Source: Candidatus Nanopelagicales bacterium (GTDB lineage Bacteria > Actinomycetota > Actinomycetes > S36-B12). Taken from it: DNA of 6,268 nucleotides. This document shows positions 1-5,861 of this stretch, piece by piece (position 1 is the first letter of the stretch; every line of letters starts with the position of its first letter). The notes below the pieces were generated by a model that was given only the letters and a program-made list of their open reading frames with translations, did no database searches and had not been told where the DNA came from. A program made the translations under genes and the position numbers. The stretch covers positions 1-6,268 of the forward strand of contig JAURQC010000056.1 of assembly GCA_030836325.1 (NCBI GenBank), written 5' to 3'.

Positions 1-1304
1 CCGGGATGCTCATGGCATCCGCGCGCTTGGATGTCGCCTCGGTATTCGTCTACGCCGGATCGATCCTGCCTGGTCACGTGAAACTGTCCGACGGCACGGA
101 GAAGGACGTCACCATCATCGACGCATTCGAAGCAGTGGGTGCCTGCGCCCGGGGGTTGATGTCGCGGGAGGACGTGGACCGCATCGAGCGTGCCATCTGC
201 CCGGGTGAAGGCGCATGCGGCGGCATGTACACCGCCAACACGATGGCCAGTGCCGCCGAAGCGATGGGGATGTCCCTGCCCGGCTCGGCGGCACCTCCTG
301 CGGTGGATCGTCGGCGTGACGGGTACGCACGCAAGAGCGGTGAAGCAGTGGTGGCATTGCTGCGGCAGGGGATTACCGCGAGGGACATAATCACTCGACA
401 ATCGCTCGAGAACGCGATTGCAGTCCTCATGGCCTTCGGTGGTTCGACCAATGCGGTGCTGCATCTGCTTGCGATTGCCCACGAGGCCAACGTCGAACTG
501 CACATCGAGGACTTTCATCGGATCGGGTCGAAGGTGCCGCTGCTTGCGGACGTGAAGCCGTTTGGCCGTTATGTGATGAGCGACGTGGATCGGGTGGGGG
601 GCGTTCCGGTCATCATGCGCGCACTGCTTGACGCTGGTCTCTTGCACGGCGATTGCCTGACCGTCACGGGCAAGACGATGGCCGAGAACCTTGCGGACAT
701 CGAGGCCCCGGATCCGGACGGCACCATCTTGAAGGCGAGCCAAGAGGCCATTGCTCCCACCGGCGGCATCACGATCTTGTCGGGATCGTTGGCTCCGGAG
801 GGTGCAGTGGTGAAGAGCGCTGGTGTGCCGGTGGAGGTGTTCGAGGGGACGGCGCGAGTGTTCGAGCGCGAGCAGGAAGCGATGGCTGCGTTGGAGGACG
901 GGACGATTCAGGCTGGCGATGTCGTCGTTATCCGTTATGAGGGCCCCAAGGGTGGTCCGGGTATGCGTGAGATGTTGATGATCACCGGGGCGATTAAGGG
1001 CGCCGGTTTGGGTAAGGACGTCTTGTTGATCACCGATGGGCGTTTTTCCGGTGGCACGACCGGGTTGTGTGTGGGCCATGTGGCACCGGAAGCGGTCGAT
1101 GGTGGCCCTATCGGATTGTTGCGTGACGGGGATCGGATCCGGATCGATATCCCGAATCGAGCGCTGGATGTGCTAGTCGACGCGACCGAACTCGAGGCGC
1201 GGAGGGCGTCGTTCGAACCGCTGCCTCCTCGCTATACGCGAGGGGTGTTGGCCAAGTACGCCAAGTTGGTGGGCAGCGCATCGACGGGCGCCGTCACCGG
1301 CTAA
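1..1304 (+). CDS. ilvD: IlvD/Edd-family dihydroxy-acid dehydratase, 5' end cut by window
   Basis: Iron-sulfur dehydratase that removes water from a 2,3-dihydroxy acid to give a 2-oxo acid. The canonical substrate is (2R)-2,3-dihydroxyisovalerate in valine/isoleucine synthesis; relatives act on sugar acids. The reading frame is open back to base 1. The ATG at 6 is internal, in the conserved PGMLMA segment just after the first cluster cysteine (outside the window), so about 140 residues are missing relative to a roughly 575-residue mycobacterial IlvD. Numbering from that Met, I see the cluster-ligand region [16 protein letters not shown] (65-80, Cys71 the likely ligand), AFGGSTNA (143-150), [10 protein letters not shown] (311-320) and [11 protein letters not shown] (343-353), whose Ser348 is the probable catalytic base. 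The stop is TAA at 1302. Resemblance to actinobacterial IlvD is very strong, so a biosynthetic role is possible. The neighbours suggest instead, or in addition, dehydration of a sugar acid. Leucine codon use shifts sharply near base 700. Confidence 0.95.
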   Translation, partial: GMLMASARLDVASVFVYAGSILPGHVKLSDGTEKDVTIIDAFEAVGACARGLMSREDVDRIERAICPGEGACGGMYTANTMASAAEAMGMSLPGSAAPPAVDRRRDGYARKSGEAVVALLRQGITARDIITRQSLENAIAVLMAFGGSTNAVLHLLAIAHEANVELHIEDFHRIGSKVPLLADVKPFGRYVMSDVDRVGGVPVIMRALLDAGLLHGDCLTVTGKTMAENLADIEAPDPDGTILKASQEAIAPTGGITILSGSLAPEGAVVKSAGVPVEVFEGTARVFEREQEAMAALEDGTIQAGDVVVIRYEGPKGGPGMREMLMITGAIKGAGLGKDVLLITDGRFSGGTTGLCVGHVAPEAVDGGPIGLLRDGDRIRIDIPNRALDVLVDATELEARRASFEPLPPRYTRGVLAKYAKLVGSASTGAVTG

Positions 1305-1404
1305 CAACCCCCAGGATTCTTCCCGAATCAACTGACTTAGCGGCACCTTTCCCATCGGAAGGATTGCTGGAACCAAACCGAACACCACTGAGGAGGCAGA
1401 GCGC
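1305..1404. other. Intergenic gap between dehydratase and FAH-family genes
   Basis: One hundred bases without a gene. It holds a weak imperfect hairpin at 1346-1362 (CCTTTC paired with GGAAGG, one G-T pair, five-base loop) with no T-run after it, so it is not a convincing intrinsic terminator. I see no clear -35/-10 promoter pair. The right end carries the ribosome binding site of the next gene. Whether the two plus-strand genes share a transcript cannot be decided from this gap. Confidence 0.5.
1391..1396 (+). promoter_or_regulatory. Ribosome binding site of the FAH-family gene
   Basis: A perfect AGGAGG Shine-Dalgarno core lies eight bases before the ATG at 1405. It fixes that start and suggests strong independent translation initiation. 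It is the best such site in the window. Confidence 0.9.
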
Positions 1405-2247
1405 ATGAGATTGGCGAGGATCGGCGAACGGGGTAGGGAAATCCCGGCGGTCCTCGATGAGTCGGGGGTTCATCGAGATGTGTCGTCGATAGTCGACGAT
1501 TTCACCCCGGAGTTCTTCGCATCCGAAGGGATCGCACGACTACGGGAAGCTGATGTCCTTGCACTTCCGTCGGTATCCGGTCGCATCGGCGCTCCGATCG
1601 CACGGCCGAGCCTGATCTTGTGTGTGGGCCTGAATTACGTAGACCACGCGAACGAATCGAACATGAAGGTGCCCGACGAACCGATCTTGTTCACCAAGGC
1701 GCCCAATTGTCTCGTCGGACCGAACGACAACGTGCTGATACCGAGGGGCGCTACCAAGGTCGACTACGAGGTGGAACTGGGTGTCGTGATCGGCCGAAAG
1801 TGCCGCTACTTGGACTCACCTGAGCAGGCGCTGGAGCACATCGCCGGGTTCACCATCACCAATGACGTGTCCGAGCGGGCATTCCAGATCGAACGCGGTG
1901 GCGGGCAGTGGATCAAGGGCAAGTCGTGTGAGACGTTCAACCCGTGTGGACCGGTTCTCGCGACGCCCGATGAGGTCGACTTGGTCAAGGGTCTTGATCT
2001 TTGGCTGGACGTTAACGGTGAGCGTCGGCAAAGCGGTTCAACGCACGACATGATCTTCGACGTAGCCGTGCTGCTTCATGACATCAGCCAATTCATGGTT
2101 CTCGAGCCCGGTGATCTCGTGAACACCGGGACACCTCCGGGGGTTGCCATGGGAATGACCGAACCCAGCTATCTCTCGGCCGGTGATGTCATGACCCTGG
2201 GGATCACCGGATTGGGCGAACAGCGTCAGGAATTGGTGTCCGCGTAG
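1405..2247 (+). CDS. FAH-family hydrolase (2,4-diketo-3-deoxy-sugar-acid hydrolase type)
   Basis: A 280-residue protein of the fumarylacetoacetate hydrolase superfamily. It most resembles the 2,4-diketo-3-deoxy-L-fuconate/rhamnonate hydrolase and 'ureidoglycolate lyase-like' group, metal-dependent enzymes that hydrolyse the C-C bond of a 2,4-dioxo acid. After an N-terminal cap (about 1-65) the catalytic fold shows LNYVDHANE (76-84, with His81/Glu84 as the likely catalytic pair), metal ligands Glu122 and Glu124 in DYEVELGVVIG and Asp154 in TNDVSERAFQ, then KGKSCETF (171-178) and GTPPGVAMGM (242-251). No signal peptide, so cytoplasmic. The length is normal for the family, and the start at 1405 has an excellent ribosome binding site. 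It follows the dehydratase and converges with the SDR gene, overlapping its end. A dehydratase, an SDR dehydrogenase and this hydrolase form the standard set for non-phosphorylating sugar-acid degradation. The exact substrate is not readable from sequence; decarboxylase or isomerase relatives exist. Confidence 0.9.
   Translation: MRLARIGERGREIPAVLDESGVHRDVSSIVDDFTPEFFASEGIARLREADVLALPSVSGRIGAPIARPSLILCVGLNYVDHANESNMKVPDEPILFTKAPNCLVGPNDNVLIPRGATKVDYEVELGVVIGRKCRYLDSPEQALEHIAGFTITNDVSERAFQIERGGGQWIKGKSCETFNPCGPVLATPDEVDLVKGLDLWLDVNGERRQSGSTHDMIFDVAVLLHDISQFMVLEPGDLVNTGTPPGVAMGMTEPSYLSAGDVMTLGITGLGEQRQELVSA
2226..2247. other. Tail-to-tail overlap of the FAH and SDR genes
   Basis: The plus-strand FAH gene ends at TAG 2245-2247, and the minus-strand SDR gene ends at TGA 2228-2226. 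Their last seven or so codons therefore use the same bases in opposite directions. There is no spacer and no T-rich hairpin serving as a bidirectional terminator, so transcripts from both sides should run into the opposite gene before ending. Confidence 0.9.
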
Positions 2248-3047
2248 GAATCCCAGTTTCCTCCGGCCAGAATCCCGCCTTCGATCACGATCGACTGCCC
2301 GGTGATGTAGCTCGATGCTGGGGTAGCCAGGAAGATTACGGATCCGATTAGTTCGTCGGCTTGGGCGAGGCGCCCGATGGGAGTGGTGTCCTCGAACCAG
2401 CGTGCACGGTGCTCTTCGCCCCACAAGGGTTTGGTGAATTCCGTCTGGACAACGGCTGGTTCGATGCAGTTGACGCGGATGCCGTCGTCGACCCACTCGC
2501 GGGCGAAGCTCCGGGTCATTCCGGAAACGGCTGCCTTGGTCGCGGCGTAGACGGAGATGGTGTTGAAGCTGTAGCGGGCGCTAAGCGACGACAGGTTCAC
2601 GATGGCGCCGTTGTCCGAGGCCTTCAAGTAGGGATGGGCAGCCTGGCTAAGGAAGTAGACCGCCCGCATGTTGACGGCGGTGATGGCGTCGAAATCGTCG
2701 ACGGTCACATCGAGTATCGGCTTTCGGCGGTTGATGCCGGCTCCGTTGACTAGGACGTCGAGCCCGCCCATCGCCTCGACAGCGTCATTGATGAGGGAAA
2801 CGCACTGGTCAGGGTCTGACACATCCGCAGCGAGAGCGATCGCGGTCCCCCCGCCTTCGGTGATATTCGCCGCGAGTGGCGCGACCTTGTCCGTTGTCAG
2901 ATCGTGCAGTGCGACGGTGGCTCCGAGGTCGGCGAAGGCCTTTGCTAGCACGGTGCCGATCGCACCTCCGGCGCCGGTGAGGAGAACGCGCAGGCCATCC
3001 ATCCGAAACAGGTCGGAAGTCGCAGGGAGAGAAGGTGCTGGCTTCAT
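2226..3047 (-). CDS. SDR-family NAD(P)-dependent dehydrogenase
   Basis: A 273-residue classical short-chain dehydrogenase/reductase, oxidising an alcohol to a carbonyl (or the reverse) in the cytoplasm. Rossmann signature TGAGGAIG (24-31), Asp49 at the end of the second strand (favours NAD over NADP), NGAG (101-104), Asn126, and the catalytic Ser154, Tyr167 and Lys171 in the usual S-x12-Y-x3-K spacing. The C-terminal ITGQSIVIEGG (248-258) is the standard SDR ending. An upstream ATG at 3110 would overlap the lactonase gene by 53 bases. I chose the ATG at 3047 because it has GAAAGG six bases ahead and lies ten bases after the lactonase stop, so it is the last gene of the minus-strand operon. 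By context it could oxidise the dehydrated sugar acid to a 2,4-dicarbonyl, like 2-keto-3-deoxy-L-fuconate or -rhamnonate dehydrogenases. The post-active-site segment reads IEPAVV rather than the common N/A-P-G. The substrate is unknown. Confidence 0.92.
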   Translation of the reverse strand: MKPAPSLPATSDLFRMDGLRVLLTGAGGAIGTVLAKAFADLGATVALHDLTTDKVAPLAANITEGGGTAIALAADVSDPDQCVSLINDAVEAMGGLDVLVNGAGINRRKPILDVTVDDFDAITAVNMRAVYFLSQAAHPYLKASDNGAIVNLSSLSARYSFNTISVYAATKAAVSGMTRSFAREWVDDGIRVNCIEPAVVQTEFTKPLWGEEHRARWFEDTTPIGRLAQADELIGSVIFLATPASSYITGQSIVIEGGILAGGNWDSYADTNS

Positions 3048-3053
3048 CACGTG

Positions 3054-3059
3054 CCTTTC
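3054..3059 (-). promoter_or_regulatory. Ribosome binding site of the SDR gene
   Basis: GAAAGG on the minus strand, six bases before the ATG at 3047 and overlapping the last two bases of the lactonase stop codon (TGA at 3060-3058). It decides the start of the SDR gene and suggests reinitiation by ribosomes finishing the lactonase. Confidence 0.8.
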
Positions 3060-4836
3060 AGTTGCGAGCGGGTAGTTCGAGGATGGTGAGGCAGGAGGGA
3101 TCGACCGCAACCGGGTCGCTGCCGTCGATCCGTATGGTGTGTGACTCGGGGGTCCAGTTGACGATGAGCGCTCGGTGGATCGAAGTGCCTGTCACCACAA
3201 GTGCGTCGATCTGCTCGGCATCGCTGGATCGGCAGGTACGTGCGGTTGTAGCGCCGGCGAGTGCGTGGAAGGTCTCCCACACTGGAAATCGTTGCCCGGG
3301 TTCGGAGGGGAAGTTGAGCGGGTCCGGCGATCCTGCCTCGCGCTCGAGAACGCCCTTCCAACCGATGGTCTCGAAGTAGGTCGCGCTGGCAACGGTGCCA
3401 GCCTCGGATAGGTACTTGATGCTCATGGCCGTCCAGTTCGCAGTGAAGTAGCTGGCCTGGCGGGCATCGACGTCGCTGGGAAGGGCTGTGTTGCTGACGT
3501 CAGCGTCGGGGTCGGTTGCGTTGGGGTTGAATCGAGGGCGAAGCGAGATTGGTGCCACGGACAGGGGTGTCTGCTTCGTGATCCGAGGAGCGTTCGCAGC
3601 TACAGCAGCCTGTGTCATGGCGTTTTGGACGAGCGTCCGATCGTCGAACGCGTGCACCTGCGGGTTGATGGAGAAGTTCAGGACGTCGAACGCCGTGGGA
3701 TCGGGAGGCTCGCGATTCAGTTCGGTGAAGTAGAGATCCGTGCCGCCACCGAGTGGTACAGCTACGAATGCGCTTGCTAAGGCCGCCCGTGCACGCACCG
3801 CCCAGTCATCGGGAGTTACCTTGTATTTCTGACTGAAGACGTACCAACAGTCGACCAGTTCGACGGTGTCCGTGGCCAGATCGGCGAACGCGGACAATTG
3901 GTCGGGATCGTCGCAGTGTGACGCGACGCGCAATCGAGCGCCTACGGCCCGCGCCTGTCTCGCTGCCTCGTCGATGTGTTCGACAGCGCGAGGATCGACG
4001 GCGTCGACTGACACGCGAAGGTGGTCGAGAGACAGTTCCGCGAGGGCTGCGAGTTGCGCATCGGAAGGCGGCTCTTCACTGACGGCCACACACAATCCGA
4101 GGCGGGGGATTCGTGTTTCCTCACCGGTAGTCGTGATCTCTATGGCATTGGCCTGGTTCGTGGTCGCGAGTTCAAAGGTCGATGTTCCGGGAGAAAAGGA
4201 AACCTCTACCGCTTGATCGATCACGTCGCCTGCGCGCACCTCAACTGGGAAAGGTATGGAGATTGGCGTGCAGTAAGTCTTGAAGGACGCGTCGGTCCAA
4301 TTGCGGTGATCCTCCATCTCGAAAACCTCGCCGAGCAGGTGAACGTTCGTCCGGGTGCCGTCGGGCAATTCGTGGGTGATGGACCGCATGTCGAGGAACG
4401 GCTGATTCGGGGAGATGTCAGTAGGCAGAGCCGCCTTGGTCCTGCTTCCGTCTACGTGTTCCACCTCGACTGACGTTCCCGCTGCTGCCATCGGGTGCAG
4501 AACGCATATCCCCAGGCGGTTGCGTAGGAAGTCACCGTGCGAGGTCCCGTGGAAGCGGTAGTCGATGCCGCGATCGCTGATCGAGGCGGAAACCTCCCAG
4601 TGCAGGGGAGCGGCATCGAACGAGCCGGTGCCACTGACCGTCAGGATGACGCTTCCGTCGACTTCCTCGACGGACTCCCCGGTGATGACGAAGAGCCGAT
4701 TAGTCCAATTCCGATCCTGGAACACCGGGTAGATCCGGCGTACCGCTTCCTGACCACGCCAGCGGATATCGCGAAGATCCGCACCATCGATGGTGACACT
4801 GATGTCGCCTACGACGATGGTGTGTGGTTGCGTCAC
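3058..4836 (-). CDS. apnL: D-apionate lactonase-like protein (ApnL family)
   Basis: A 592-residue cytoplasmic protein without a signal peptide. I recognise it as the ApnL family, which opens D-apionolactone to D-apionate after D-apiose oxidation; this is from memory of the family, not a search. The N-terminal beta-rich domain (about 1-225) has RWRGQEAVRRIY (25-36), HPMAAAG (114-120), VEHVDGS (125-131) and the family hallmark FEMEDHRNWTDASFKTY (172-188). The middle looks like a TIM-barrel domain (about 245-500), with LRVSVDAVD (273-281), VPLGGGTDLYFTELNR (360-375), NFSINPQVHAFDD (387-399), SLRPRFNP (431-438) and SATYFETIGWKG (484-495). A small beta domain ends the protein (about 540-592). Length fits the family. 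The GTG start at 4836 overlaps the stop of the upstream dehydrogenase as GTGA and is preceded by GGAAG, indicating translational coupling. The partner dehydrogenase supports the apiose assignment. A lactonase for another branched or furanose lactone is possible. Confidence 0.75.
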   Translation of the reverse strand: MTQPHTIVVGDISVTIDGADLRDIRWRGQEAVRRIYPVFQDRNWTNRLFVITGESVEEVDGSVILTVSGTGSFDAAPLHWEVSASISDRGIDYRFHGTSHGDFLRNRLGICVLHPMAAAGTSVEVEHVDGSRTKAALPTDISPNQPFLDMRSITHELPDGTRTNVHLLGEVFEMEDHRNWTDASFKTYCTPISIPFPVEVRAGDVIDQAVEVSFSPGTSTFELATTNQANAIEITTTGEETRIPRLGLCVAVSEEPPSDAQLAALAELSLDHLRVSVDAVDPRAVEHIDEAARQARAVGARLRVASHCDDPDQLSAFADLATDTVELVDCWYVFSQKYKVTPDDWAVRARAALASAFVAVPLGGGTDLYFTELNREPPDPTAFDVLNFSINPQVHAFDDRTLVQNAMTQAAVAANAPRITKQTPLSVAPISLRPRFNPNATDPDADVSNTALPSDVDARQASYFTANWTAMSIKYLSEAGTVASATYFETIGWKGVLEREAGSPDPLNFPSEPGQRFPVWETFHALAGATTARTCRSSDAEQIDALVVTGTSIHRALIVNWTPESHTIRIDGSDPVAVDPSCLTILELPARN

Positions 4837-5861
4837 AGCATGCTTCCGGCCTGGTACGGCTCACCGGTATCCAGGGATTGGTAGGCACCGAGGGTGAGGT
4901 CCAAGACGCGCAGAGTGTCGGCACCACTTGTTTCGGGCGTCTCTCCGGTTTGCAGACAGTGGATCCAGTGCCGCTGCACATTCACCACGCTGTCTTGAAT
5001 GCAGTTCCAGGGAACCGACGCCCATGGATGCTCAGGGATCTGCAGGGTTTCCTCGCGAACACCCTCCGGTGAGACCACCTGTAGGTGGTAGTCCGGCCCA
5101 AGGGTGACGGTGCCCTCGGTGCCTTCGATCGTGACGAAGGTCTGAGGATAGGTGCTGTGGTCGGACTTCGATTCGTAGCTGGTGTCGACAACGCAGGTAG
5201 CCCCCGGAAGCCCGAGCACGATCGTCGCGACATCCTCGCCCTTGATCTTGGGATTCACCCGAATCGCCTCGGTGAACAGCCGTTCGGGTTCACCGAGGAA
5301 GAAGCGCGTCAAATCGAATTGGTGGACGGAGACGTCGGCGATGATCATTCGCTCTGCGTCCATGCACCATGGTTGCGCAGAGTAGACGTCGTGCGCTGTC
5401 CGGAAGCTAATGCGACCGAAGAACGGTCGCCCGATAGCTCCGCTGTCGAGCACCTCCTTCACTTTGCGCATCGGGTATTGGAATCGAAAGTTCTCGTGGA
5501 CCATAAAAGGCAGATCCGCATCCGCCATTGCCTGCACCATCGCCTTGGCATCGTCCATATCCCACGCGAGCGGCTTCTGGCAGATCGCTGCAACGCGGTG
5601 CTGAGCTGCTAGCTCCACCATCATCCGATGCGTGGGGGGAGTGGTGGCGATGTCGACGAAGTCGAGGTCCTCGCGTTCGAAGAGCTCGGCGGCGTCGGTA
5701 TAGGGAGTCCCACCGAACTGCGTGGCTGCAGCAACCGCGTTCTCGTAGTTGATGTCGCAGGTGGCGACCAGTTCGACCTCGGACATCTCAGACCATGCCT
5801 GCAGATGGTTCTGGGCGAAGAATCCGCAACCGATGAGAGCGAAACGCAAAGGCTGCGTCAC
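4833..5861 (-). CDS. apsD: Gfo/Idh/MocA dehydrogenase, probable D-apiose dehydrogenase
   Basis: A 342-residue NAD(P)-dependent sugar dehydrogenase. The N-terminal Rossmann fold (about 5-120) has GCGFFA (11-16) and Asp36 after the second strand, which favours NAD. The family's usual E-K-P appears as CQKP (94-97) with the catalytic Lys96, followed by VHENFRFQYPMR (121-132). The C-terminal alpha/beta domain carries DVSVHQFD (176-183), whose Asp176 and His180 complete the active site. The CQKP and HEN-[FW]-R-[FW]-Q-x-P segments match my recollection of ApsD, which oxidises D-apiose to D-apionolactone. The ApnL-like gene immediately downstream would open that lactone, which strengthens the call. 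The GTG start at 5861 sits in a GTGA overlap with the sulfurtransferase stop and has GAGAGGTGG just upstream. The gene ends in a second GTGA overlap with the lactonase. Other aldose or inositol dehydrogenases share this fold, so the substrate is less certain than the family. Confidence 0.7.
   Translation of the reverse strand: MTQPLRFALIGCGFFAQNHLQAWSEMSEVELVATCDINYENAVAAATQFGGTPYTDAAELFEREDLDFVDIATTPPTHRMMVELAAQHRVAAICQKPLAWDMDDAKAMVQAMADADLPFMVHENFRFQYPMRKVKEVLDSGAIGRPFFGRISFRTAHDVYSAQPWCMDAERMIIADVSVHQFDLTRFFLGEPERLFTEAIRVNPKIKGEDVATIVLGLPGATCVVDTSYESKSDHSTYPQTFVTIEGTEGTVTLGPDYHLQVVSPEGVREETLQIPEHPWASVPWNCIQDSVVNVQRHWIHCLQTGETPETSGADTLRVLDLTLGAYQSLDTGEPYQAGSML
4843..4847 (-). promoter_or_regulatory. 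Ribosome binding site of the lactonase gene
   Basis: GGAAG on the minus strand, six bases before the GTG at 4836 and inside the end of the dehydrogenase gene. It supports the GTG start within the 4-base overlap. Confidence 0.65.

Noticed and set aside
1..1304. Gluconate (Edd) or pentonate dehydratase as the name for the IlvD-family gene
   Set aside because: The visible sequence follows actinobacterial IlvD almost throughout, including [16 protein letters not shown] and the C-terminal length, so the IlvD type is better supported.
1346..1362. A hairpin after the dehydratase as an intrinsic terminator
   Set aside because: The stem is only six pairs with one G-T pair and is not followed by a T-run.
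2038..2496. A 152-codon minus-strand open frame spanning the FAH and SDR ends
   Set aside because: It runs across two well-supported genes in a different frame, and its arginine/histidine-rich translation is typical of a shadow frame.
1405..3047. A plain L-fucose or L-rhamnose pathway as the full explanation
   Set aside because: The SDR and FAH genes would fit, but the ApnL-type lactonase and ApsD-type dehydrogenase are not the lactonase and dehydrogenase of those pathways, and no fuconate/rhamnonate (enolase-family) dehydratase is present.
3048..3110. An N-terminal extension of the SDR gene to the ATG at 3110
   Set aside because: It would overlap the lactonase by 53 bases and adds residues not typical of SDRs. 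The ATG at 3047 has a proper ribosome binding site.
4021..4473. A 150-codon plus-strand open frame opposite the lactonase gene
   Set aside because: No recognisable motif, and no convincing ribosome binding site noticed. The opposite strand carries the hallmark lactonase segments throughout.
5085..5612. A 175-codon open frame on the plus strand opposite the Gfo/Idh/MocA gene
   Set aside because: It is antisense to a gene with clear family motifs, its translation matches no family I know, and long antisense frames are expected in GC-rich coding DNA.
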